Source: Hyphomicrobiales bacterium (GTDB lineage: Bacteria; Pseudomonadota; Alphaproteobacteria; Rhizobiales; Xanthobacteraceae). From it: a stretch of DNA of 9,107 nucleotides. Positions 1-6,197 of this stretch are shown in pieces. Both the position numbers and the translations under genes were made by a program. The stretch spans positions 1 to 9,107 of the forward strand of contig JAPLPC010000530.1 in assembly GCA_026400425.1 (NCBI GenBank). The letters run 5' to 3'. The notes below the pieces were generated by a model, which ran no database searches, was not told the DNA's origin, and saw only the letters and a program-made list of their open reading frames with translations. Each line of letters begins with the position of its first letter. Position 1 is the stretch's first letter.

Positions 1-56
1 TCCAAAGATGTGTTTTTAAGCGGATAGTAAGCGCTTGTTTCGCTGAATGGCTTACG

Positions 57-746
57 TCAATTCCAATCCAAACCGTCTAAAAAGATCCGTAGCGCAATTT
101 TAAAGCGCGCCTTCTGTAGTTTCGCATTAACCGGTTGATTGTGAAGAGCCGAACGTGATGCGGGGCCGATTGCGATATGGAGAAAAGTTTCCGCCACCAC
201 TGAAGAGTGAGCAAGTTTGATGTCGCCTCTTGCAGCGAGCCTTTCAAATATCTTAGCAATGTTGTCAACAGCTTTGAGCCAGCCATCACGATATCCAAGG
301 TCAGCGATATCCGGAAAATTGTGGGCCTGAGAATACATCACGCGGGCTGTAGCACGGGTGGAAGTTCCGTTTGTAAAGGAAATCAGCTGGCAACCAAGAT
401 CGAATAGTTGCTGTTCAAATGAGCGTTTGCCAGTAGCTACGAATTCAAATTCTGCAGCCGATGCCATCGGAGCGAGCCATCGTTTGATCTCCCGGCGAAG
501 GACCGCCTCAAAGAGGCCGCGCTTGTCTCGGTACTGGCCATATACAGTCGGCTTACTAACGCGTGCAGCCTCAGCAACCGCATCGATCGATGTCGCATCG
601 AAACCTCTTTCTAAAAACAATCGTGCCGCAACCTCAAGTAAACGCAAATCTCGTTCTTTAGCAGCAGTTTTCGTTGGTCGGCCGCCCCCCGACTTCCGAT
701 TGGACTTCTTGTTAGCAGATTTTATCTGCAATGAATGTCGAGGCAT
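57..746 (-). CDS. TetR/AcrR-family transcriptional regulator (AefR-like C-terminal domain)
   Basis: This is a 229-residue one-component repressor-type regulator. The N-terminus is a basic tail (residues 1-30, rich in K, R and S, ending GGRPTKTAAKERD) followed by a TetR helix-turn-helix at about 32-80. The recognition region VSKPTVYGQYRDKRGLF (63-79) is the canonical TetR motif. Residues about 105-225 are an all-helical ligand and dimerisation domain resembling the TetR_C_7/AefR type (RVMYSQAHNFPDIADLGYRDGW). The start at 746 is chosen because the TetR domain begins just after it and CGGAG lies 5 bases upstream. The same frame stays open upstream to 1082 but that part is transposase relic, not regulator. 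Length is normal for the family. Its target is unknown; it may control the catabolic genes 4-8 kb away, but the inverted repeat before its own gene differs from the palindrome at 8606. An IS3-type relic begins 60 bp upstream of the start and may have replaced part of the native promoter. Confidence 0.88.
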   Translation of the reverse strand: MPRHSLQIKSANKKSNRKSGGGRPTKTAAKERDLRLLEVAARLFLERGFDATSIDAVAEAARVSKPTVYGQYRDKRGLFEAVLRREIKRWLAPMASAAEFEFVATGKRSFEQQLFDLGCQLISFTNGTSTRATARVMYSQAHNFPDIADLGYRDGWLKAVDNIAKIFERLAARGDIKLAHSSVVAETFLHIAIGPASRSALHNQPVNAKLQKARFKIALRIFLDGLDWN

Positions 747-764
747 TATCACTCCGTTTGAGAT

Positions 765-778
765 ATACGAGACCGTAT
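765..778. promoter_or_regulatory. Candidate TetR operator, inverted repeat ATACG-N4-CGTAT
   Basis: A perfect 5-bp-arm inverted repeat with a 4-base spacer (AGAC) lies 18 bases upstream of the regulator start codon at 746 and inside the only 60 bp separating that gene from the IS end. Position and shape fit an autoregulatory TetR site. The arms are short, so chance occurrence is possible. Confidence 0.35.
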
Positions 779-806
779 CATGAGAATAATCGAAACAACA
801 ACGCTG

Positions 807-819
807 TGACCTGCTCCCC
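807..819. repeat. Left terminal inverted repeat of IS3-family element
   Basis: TGACCTGCTCCCC on the plus strand is the perfect reverse complement of 1990-2002. It marks the orfB-side end of the degenerate element. Confidence 0.8.
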
Positions 820-832
820 GATTTGCCCCCGT

Positions 833-1700
833 TCATAAGTAGAGTCCGTTCTGGGTTTGGCCCCTGTTGGGGCGAATTGCAAATTCGATCGGCGTGAGCC
901 CGTTGAGGCTCGTGTGCGGCCGGTCGGTATTGTCGTCGATCCTCCATTCCTCGATGATCTGGCGAGCCTCGTTGACGTTGACGAACAGGTGCTTGTTCAG
1001 GCACTCGTCGCGCAGGCGGCCATTGAAGCGCTCGATAGAGCCCATCGCTTGCCGGAAGCGACGTAATGTCATTCGATCCCATGCGCCGCCCGCCGGGTCA
1101 GGATCGCGTTCTAAGTAAACTCGGTGCCGTTGTCATTGACGATCGTGCGTGGGCAACCGTGGCCCTCGATAATCCGGCTAAGCTCACGAAGGACGCGTAA
1201 CGCCGTGAGCGAGGTGCCGACGAACAGGCCAAGACATTCCGCCGTGAACTCGTGCACGAAAGTCAGGATACATAGCCATCGGGCGCTGGACAGCGTATCC
1301 ATACGGTATCGAGTGACCAGCCCAGGTCGTTCCGATCCTGCGGGAATCTTCATCCGTGCCCTCGTGGCCAGTGCCCGCTTGCGGGTCCCACGCTTGCGCA
1401 CACTCGACCGCTCTCCTCGCAGAGCCGGTGCAGCTTCGTCCGATTGATCCGGGTTCTTCGTCGGGCCAATAGTGGCCCGAGAGACTGTAGCCAACGCGTC
1501 ACCCGCTGGCAGCCTGATCTAACAGTCGCGTCTGCAACGGACCATCGTCGCTGAGTCGAGGCGTGAAGGTCTTCGGCTGCAGACCGACCAGCCTACAGGC
1601 TCGCCGCTACGAGTAGTCCTTCTTGTCGATCAACAATGTCATAGCTCTTCTCTGCAAACTGGGCGTCAGAAATTCTCTGCCAGCATATCCTTCAGCGTCG
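833..1700 (-). pseudogene. Broken IS3-family transposase orfB (rve/DDE integrase core)
   Basis: Pieces of an IS3-family DDE transposase are spread over several frames. About 1320-1111 encodes the middle of the integrase core (ILTFVHEFTAECLGLFVGTSL, then IVNDNGTEFT with the second catalytic Asp). The frame then hits a stop right after GTEFT and another within the following AHGIE-stop-HYVASGK block. After a frameshift, 1045-833 carries the C-terminal block SIERFNGRLRDECLNKHLF, which holds the expected catalytic Glu (IERF, usually ESF), and ends ...PIEFAIRPNRGQTQNGLYL. Upstream, about 1500-1690, family-like pieces such as YS-stop-RRACRLVGLQP remain between stops. The first catalytic Asp region (normally WxxDFVxD) is not recognisable, and part of the N-terminal half seems deleted. 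The 5' boundary is approximate. Confidence 0.78.
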
Positions 1701-1931
1701 AGGCGGCCAACACCGTCTACGACAGGAACTTCTTGAGTCTACAGTTCTATTCCGATAACGCCTCCAGCTCGCGGGCCTTGAGATATCCATCCCGCTATAG
1801 CGCGACCGCCTCTTATAGAACGCCGCGTCGCTGATCCCGTGCTTGCGGCACAGATCGCTCGTCGACATCCCGGCAGCGTGCTCCTTTAACACCTTGACCA
1901 TCTGCTCTTCCGTAAACATGCTTTTGCGCAT
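1666..1931 (-). pseudogene. Broken IS3-family orfA (helix-turn-helix transposase subunit)
   Basis: The ATG at 1931 opens the typical OrfA sequence MRKSMFTEEQMVKVLKEHAAG, followed by the HTH block STSDLCRKHGISDAAFYKRRSRYSGMDIS. OrfA is the DNA-binding subunit in two-ORF IS3 elements. Shortly after GMDIS the frame is lost. In the next frame the expected coiled-coil tail can be followed (KARELEALSE, stop, NCRLKKFLS, stop, TVLAASTLKDMLAENF, stop at 1666), giving one frameshift and two nonsense codons before the natural stop. The product would be non-functional. Confidence 0.78.
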
Positions 1932-1989
1932 GGACCGTTTCTTCAATCGAGAACAGAACCCAAAAATAAGAAAATTGAGCGCCGCTTCG

Positions 1990-2002
1990 GGGGAGCAGGT
2001 CA
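1990..2002. repeat. Right terminal inverted repeat of IS3-family element
   Basis: GGGGAGCAGGTCA on the plus strand pairs perfectly with 807-819. It lies about 60 bp upstream of the orfA start, as expected for the 5' end of an IS3-type element. Confidence 0.8.
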
Positions 2003-2216
2003 CGGTCGATGGAGGAAAAAAGTAAGCCATGCCCGTTTTCCTTATCAAATCGGAGGTCGAGAAGGATGGATCGCTCCTGGCTCTTGGTAGCTCACGCAAT
2101 GCTGCGCGAAGCGACAGCACGAGGCACATCCTTAACCACATCGAAGTCGTTCTGAATTTTTTTGATGAGCAAATATATGTCCAGACGGGTAATGCACGTC
2201 TCTTAAGCAGCGTCTT
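2003..2216. other. Unassigned spacer between two IS relics
   Basis: The short open frames here (for example 2029-2256 plus) resemble no family I recognise, and the first runs into the transposase relic out of frame. The stretch may hold the eroded 5' part of the second IS relic, but no transposase motif can be read before 2217. A run of seven T at about 2158-2164 has no GC-rich stem in front of it. Confidence 0.4.
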
Positions 2217-2528
2217 CGCGGCAGCCAATATGTCAGCGACCAGTTCCAGCGCTTGATGGCCGACAGCGAACACGTGCAGCATGAGCCGGTCTGGAAACGT
2301 CTGGGACAATGCGGCCATCGAGAGCTTCTTCTCGTCGCTGAAAACGGAGCGCATCGCTCGAAAAATCTACCGCACGAAGAATGCGGCAAAGGCAGATGTG
2401 TTCAATTGCATCGAACGGTTCTACAACACGAACCGACTCCATTCGCCAATCGGATACGTCAGCCCGTTGAGTTCGAGCGAAAGCTGGGATTAGCTTAACT
2501 AGCCGTCCACCAAACCGGCAGGAGCTCA
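2217..2528 (+). pseudogene. 3' remnant of a second IS3-family transposase (orfB) with IS end
   Basis: This is the C-terminal third of an IS3-type DDE transposase, from a subgroup different from the 807-2002 element and on the opposite strand. It reads RGSQYVSDQFQRLMADS from 2217, then after a frameshift CSMSRSGNVWDNAAIESFFSSLKTER (about 2275-2350; IESFF holds the catalytic Glu), then ADVFNCIERFYNTNRLHSPIGYVSP. After a second frameshift it ends VEFERKLGLA and stops at 2496-2498. About 30 bases later CCAAACCGGCAGGAGCTCA looks like the IS right end, since IS3-type ends commonly read TGAGCT... inward. The 5' two thirds are missing or unrecognisable, so this is dead DNA. Confidence 0.75.
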
Positions 2529-3728
2529 CGGAGCATAATTACATGCATAAAGCTAAATAGACACCACGCCATCGACCAAAATTCGTCGACAAACGATTTT
2601 ACAATGGCACGTCGAGATCGAGGTAAGCGACCATTTAGATAAGTCGAGCGCCTTATTATTGTTGAGACCCTGCCGTTCTACAGCCCCGCCAACAGAGCAA
2701 GATTGCATTCGGTCACGATCATCTGCCAAGCGATATTCCGCTTCATCTGAGGCGGTAATGTCCGCATCCGAAATCAGCTGCTCGTTGAGTTTCAGGCTTG
2801 CTTCTCGCAGTTGCCAATATGTTAGGCGGAAATTCCGCTAACACTTGCTAAAGATTGGAACTCTAGGCGCGCGCCGTTTGTTCACCTCCCCTATGCCCGG
2901 TCTACGTCAGCAAGATAATGATCTCGCATCAGCTCGATTGTCGCGCAGAAGACTATTCGAGGCGCCGAGATGTTAACAGGACAGGCGAGTATCCTAGCCC
3001 TGGAAATGTTCCGTTAAGCTGGAAGTTTTGGATTTGAAGCCAGGTCACGGAAGTATTTTGCGGGCCCAGCAGATCCTCACTCTTCACACATTGTCTGATG
3101 GTATCGTAGTCAAATTCAAAACTTCTCCAGCATCGGTTGGTGGTTGGTATGGAAATCTGGCATCTAGGCTTTTACCGAGCCGTGATATCGTCGCGATCGG
3201 CAGCGAAGCAGCGCATCGTTTGCCCTTGATGCTGCGAGCCGCACGTTTGGACAAATTCGAGCGAGTAGTTGGAGGATTGAGTGGAGAAGCCATACCCAAA
3301 CAATCATACGAACCCTTTGGAGATCGCGGGTCTGAAAGACGGCCTGAACGCTGACAGTCCTGCGTGCTGGAGCTCGGAGAGGGCGTGTGGCGCCGGTCGC
3401 CTCGACGTTCTTTCTGATGCCGGTCGTTTGTATGCTGGCGCATTGGTGAGGGATAACTTGAGTCGCTGAGCTTAGCGGTGGGCAGAGCAGTTGCTTGGCG
3501 CAGACCAGGAACCAGTATCGGTTTATCAACCCATTTAGCAACATGGGCGCGCCCCTGCCTGATAGCTATGTCCCGCCGCTGAAGGGCGTGTTTCTCCAAC
3601 CGCTGTACGGAATGCCAAGCCGGAGGCGCAGCCTTGAAGGCAAGCCATTTTGGCGCCCTTGCCGGGTCTAATCGATGAAGACCGAACGGGATCAGATCGG
3701 GCCGCCCTCGAACCAGCTCGGTCACTTT
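2529..3728. other. Gene-free stretch, no supportable coding region
   Basis: About 1.2 kb holds only overlapping open frames on both strands, none with a recognisable domain, a good ribosome site or a consistent frame. On the minus strand about 2560-2838 is open without a convincing start and reads plausibly (LREASLKLNEQLISDADIT, then SDEAEYRLADDRDRM), which may be a gene fragment of unknown family. On the plus strand 3028-3354 has a block about 3130-3300 (WYGNLASRLLPSRDIVAIGS, then LDKFERVVGG) that vaguely recalls a rhodanese-like domain but lacks the catalytic loop. On the minus strand 3725-3084 is open from a GTG without a ribosome site and is unrecognised. The whole stretch is best seen as decayed DNA. 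Confidence 0.5.
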
Positions 3729-3879
3729 TCAAAATGCAAGAACGGTCTTTGTCCGCGGAATGTGCGGTCGCGAGAAGTCTTTGACTGCTTCAAGAATCGT
3801 GGCCGCGCAGGCCTCCTCATGGCCTGACCGCTTGTACCCGCCAACTGGCCGAGGCCTGGAAGTCCCGGCCATAATCATT
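3729..3879 (-). pseudogene. Relic of an aldehyde dehydrogenase C-terminus
   Basis: Two short blocks typical of the end of NAD(P)-dependent aldehyde dehydrogenases occur in the right order on the minus strand. NDYGRDFQA (3879 downward) corresponds to the VNDYG-type segment, and GGYKRSGHE (3842 downward) to the near-invariant FGGYKxSG. They are in different frames; removing one base from the four between them (about 3849-3852) joins them as NDYGRDFQA-PVGGYKRSG. The second frame then runs about 30 residues through ILEAVKDF to TKTVLAF and stops at 3729-3731, about the usual distance from GGYK to the enzyme's C-terminus. Nothing upstream of 3880 resembles the catalytic domain. If correct, this is a remnant of a gene once on the same strand as the catabolic genes. 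The call rests on short motifs. Confidence 0.45.
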
Positions 3880-4125
3880 AGCGCCATCTAGCGAATTGCT
3901 CTCGACGAGCTGACACGGAACCGTTTAGCGCGCTTCGACGCAAAATGCCCTCTGCAACTGAAGCCACAACGCAATCTCGTAACTCGCAGACAGCGCCTTG
4001 CTCATGCATGGTGCTCTCCGTTGTCGCCCCGAGCCTCTGAAGCTAACGCGCGCCTTACCCGGAAGACCAACCCTAGTCGTCCGAACGAAACAGACTCTGG
4101 AAACGTTAGCATCGTGGCCGCCCGT

Positions 4126-4537
4126 CTATCCGACATATGTTCCGCGGCCGCTGCTCAGCATTGCACCATCGGTGTCTAAAATACGTGTTTCAGCAACGCT
4201 AATCTGGCGTCCGAGCTTATTGGTCGACAATAGCGCGCAGTTGACCCGGAGTCGCAGGCCTATGAAAGTCTACCTGTATATTGACGGTTGCTTACGCCGT
4301 CCTTCCAAACGCGATCACAGTGTACAATCCTGTCAGATCGATCAAAGCTGCGATAACTCCGCCATGCGCTATGCATAGTTTTGGATTGGACACAATCTCG
4401 TCACGCCAAGGGATTTCGAGTGTTAATTCCTCCGAACTAATGTCGATCAAGGTCAATTCTAACCAACGGTGGAAAAGCGAAATCAACAATCGCTCGCGGA
4501 GTCCCTCGATAATTGAGGCCGGCTGATCAGCATTCAC
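4126..4537 (-). pseudogene. PaaI-type hotdog-fold acyl-CoA thioesterase, broken by a stop and a frameshift
   Basis: The gene starts at GTG 4537, with GGAG 8 bases upstream, and reads a normal PaaI/YdiI-like thioesterase N-terminus. The hotdog signature AHGGVIAALIDLTGLYTVIA sits at about residues 57-76, with Asp67 at the usual acidic active-site position. After FGRTA a TAA at 4292-4294 ends the open frame at 81 residues. The same frame continues after that stop as ATVNIQVDFHRPATPGQLRA, the expected central strands. A frameshift near 4220-4235 leads into KLGRQISVAETRILDTDG and SSGRGTYVG, the expected C-terminal strands, ending at a natural TAG at 4126. The whole span is 137 codons, a normal full length for the family. 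Such enzymes hydrolyse acyl- or aryl-CoA thioesters to release CoA from stalled intermediates, which suits the neighbouring catabolic genes. As sequenced it should be inactive unless there is readthrough or sequencing error. Confidence 0.82.
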
Positions 4538-4662
4538 AGGTCAATCTCCAATCTAGGTCATGGCTATACTCATTCAGTGGCACACGACTTCGAAGTTCTG
4601 TGGTCCAATCGAGAGGCGAGATAGCGGCGCAAATTTGTAAAAATTTGTCGAGATGTGATGCT
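4538..4662. other. Short gap between thioesterase relic and flavin oxidoreductase
   Basis: The gap contains an AT-rich patch with a tandem near-repeat of AAATTTGT (about 4631-4647). No GC-rich hairpin followed by T residues is seen, so no intrinsic terminator is called after the oxidoreductase. Confidence 0.35.
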
Positions 4663-5799
4663 TCACTCGTTTAAGGTGGCCGATAAGCGTGCAACTGCCT
4701 CAACGAAGTCTTGCTTGAAATCGAGAACAACAGATCGCGCTGGCTGCTCAGTGTTCATGAGACCCACCGCTTGACCGACGAAGTATGAAGCGAGCTCTTG
4801 TGCTCCACAGTGCCCGCCGGCCGCGAGTTTGTCGACCTTCGCGAACGGGGGGCGACTTAGCAGTCCTTGCAACGGCATTGAGAGAGGATCAGGTGCATCT
4901 TTGCTAGCCCAGGCATCCGACCACGCCGACCGCAATTGGCGTGTGGGCTTGCCTGTTCGACTTCGAGAGCGAACAGTGTGTCGTGAAGTTGCCTTCAGCA
5001 TCTTGGCCTTTACGGTAGGGGTCGTCTCCGCTTCGCTTGTCGTCAGCCACACGGAGCCGGTCCATGCACCCGCAGCCCCCATGGCCATGCAGGCCGCCAT
5101 CTGTCGGCCGGTCGCAATGCCGCCCGCCGCCAAGACATAGATATCCTTATAATCTTCGATCGCTTCAAGCACTTCCGGAACCAGCACCATCGTCGCGACC
5201 TCTCCGCAATGCCCTCCCGCCTCTCCGCCGGCGGCGACCAGAATATCGACCCCAGCTTGCGCGTGCTTAACAGCATGTTCCTTCGCCCCAGTGAGCGCAC
5301 CGACCATGATGCCCTTTTCCCGAGCGCGCTCCATCACCGATTTTGGCGGCACACCCAATGCGTTTACGAAGAGCTTGATCGGGTGCCTAAAAGCAACGTC
5401 AATCAGCTGTAGGGCACCTGCCTCTCGCAAGTTGTCCGATGAGCGGCCGTCGTACTCGCCATTCCACAAATCAGTGGAGTCGATTCCATGCCGATCGAGA
5501 AGCTCTTCGACAAACTTACGGTGACCAATCGGGATGTGATGGCGCAGCTGATCGTCGGTCAGAGTTCCTGCTTTATCTTCCATCCTCGTTGGAATGAGCA
5601 GGTCGATACCATACGGCTTTCCCTGAACGTTCTTGTCGATCCAGTCCATTTCGATCTCAAGACTTTTCGGTGTTAAACCGACAGCACCGAGGACCCCAAA
5701 GCCTCCTGCGTTGGTTACTGCCGCAACTACGTCACGGCAGTGGGTGAATGCAAACAGGGGAAACTCTATGCCGAGTTTGTCACACAATTCAGAGTTCAT
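4663..5799 (-). CDS. Nitronate monooxygenase-family FMN-dependent oxidoreductase (NMO/2-nitropropane dioxygenase fold)
   Basis: This complete 378-residue TIM-barrel flavoprotein has all family landmarks. The N-terminus is LCDKLGIEFPLFAF with the AGGFGVLG turn at 31-38. KLFVNALG lies at 142-149. The motif AAGGEAGGHCGE (189-200) carries the His (197) expected at the catalytic position, and AAGGIATGRQMAACMAMGAA (224-243) is the FMN-phosphate site. The tail block TSRHTVRSRSRTGKPTRQLR and the FVGQAVGLMN region are typical of the subgroup found in acyl-CoA catabolic clusters. The start at 5799 is preferred because homology begins there and GAGAG lies about 6 bases upstream; the frame is open a further 47 codons to a TTG at 5940 but that part looks unrelated. 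Family annotation implies oxidation of nitronates, but in this context a role on a CoA-thioester intermediate, as for the homologous IpdC of steroid C/D-ring degradation, is at least as likely. The gene lies downstream of two acyl-CoA dehydrogenase genes on the same strand. Confidence 0.88.
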   Translation of the reverse strand: MNSELCDKLGIEFPLFAFTHCRDVVAAVTNAGGFGVLGAVGLTPKSLEIEMDWIDKNVQGKPYGIDLLIPTRMEDKAGTLTDDQLRHHIPIGHRKFVEELLDRHGIDSTDLWNGEYDGRSSDNLREAGALQLIDVAFRHPIKLFVNALGVPPKSVMERAREKGIMVGALTGAKEHAVKHAQAGVDILVAAGGEAGGHCGEVATMVLVPEVLEAIEDYKDIYVLAAGGIATGRQMAACMAMGAAGAWTGSVWLTTSEAETTPTVKAKMLKATSRHTVRSRSRTGKPTRQLRSAWSDAWASKDAPDPLSMPLQGLLSRPPFAKVDKLAAGGHCGAQELASYFVGQAVGLMNTEQPARSVVLDFKQDFVEAVARLSATLNE

Positions 5800-6197
5800 C
5801 TTTTGCTCTCGTTTATGATCGATCAGACCTTGCAGGGATGGACGGAGATCGAATGCGGCATGTAGATTTTTCGTGGGATCGACGAGCACCCTCTCAGGAT
5901 TCGGCATCATTGCACGATCGCGATTGGCTGAGGCGAACAAAGCAGGGATCTTGATCTAGCTTATACGGACAGCCTTCAACGATAACTATCCACGCGGAAA
6001 GCCCTTCTTAAGCGCAGCGGCACAAGAGTTACGCAATTCGGCCCAAATCAGAAAAGAGTCGTCTATCCATCTGGGATGAAGGTGATCAGGTCCGTTTCCC
6101 AATGCTGTACAAGTTGATGGGTGATCAGCTTGCCTCCCATGCGTTTGAGGACTTGCGGCCAGGTGCCGGCAGAACCGAATGCCAGATTTGAGATTAA
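5800..6197 (-). other. Probable junction of foreign or decayed sequence between dehydrogenase and oxidoreductase
   Basis: The dehydrogenase frame runs through here to 5986 without family resemblance. In a second minus-strand frame, 6197-6063 encodes 44 residues with protein-like composition (NLAFGSAGTWPQVLKRMGGK, then LVQHWETDLITFIPDG) ending in TAG. Further on, the in-frame leader of the oxidoreductase (5940-5800) also reads protein-like (PERVLVDPTKNLHAAFDLRP). I do not recognise a family for either piece. They may be scraps of a gene lost between the two present genes. Confidence 0.4.

Larger units (their letters stand above)
807..2002 (-). mobile_element. Degenerate IS3-family insertion sequence (IS407-like), about 1.2 kb
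   Basis: The element is bounded by matching inverted ends reading TGACCTGCTCCCC inward from both sides, with the IS3-typical 5'-TG. Its length fits an IS3-family element. Reading leftward it contains an orfA relic and an orfB relic with the order and spacing of the family. Both are broken by frameshifts and stops, so it cannot encode its own transposase. No 3-4 bp target duplication is visible (left flank ends AACGCT(G), right flank begins CGGTCG), which suggests an old insertion or rearranged flanks. The first base outside each TIR also matches (G at 806, C at 2003), so the repeat could be counted as 14 bp. Confidence 0.8.

Noticed and set aside
1..56. Possible terminator after the TetR gene (AAGCG...CGCTT repeat)
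   Set aside because: On the transcribed strand the stem is followed by A residues, not T, so it does not form an intrinsic terminator for this gene.
1692..2354. 220-codon minus-strand frame containing the orfA start
   Set aside because: Only the part from 1931 to about 1780 is OrfA; the upstream part is antisense to the second IS relic and spacer, and the downstream part is frameshifted.
3028..3354. 108-codon plus-strand frame with a faint rhodanese-like look
   Set aside because: The resemblance is limited to a few hydrophobic positions, the catalytic Cys loop is missing, and there is no good ribosome site.
3084..3725. 213-codon open frame on the minus strand starting at GTG 3725
   Set aside because: No recognisable domain, no ribosome site, low-complexity middle (SPSSSTQD region), and open frames overlap it on the other strand; it follows directly after the aldehyde dehydrogenase relic.
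3998..4378. 126-codon plus-strand open frame
   Set aside because: It is the antisense of the thioesterase pseudogene, whose motifs are clear on the minus strand.
4631..4647. AT-rich tandem AAATTTGT repeat as a regulatory site or terminator
   Set aside because: Only two imperfect copies with no GC stem; too little to call.
5800..5940. 47-codon N-terminal extension of the flavin oxidoreductase from a TTG
   Set aside because: Family similarity and a ribosome site both begin at 5799; the extension looks like leftover coding sequence of something else.
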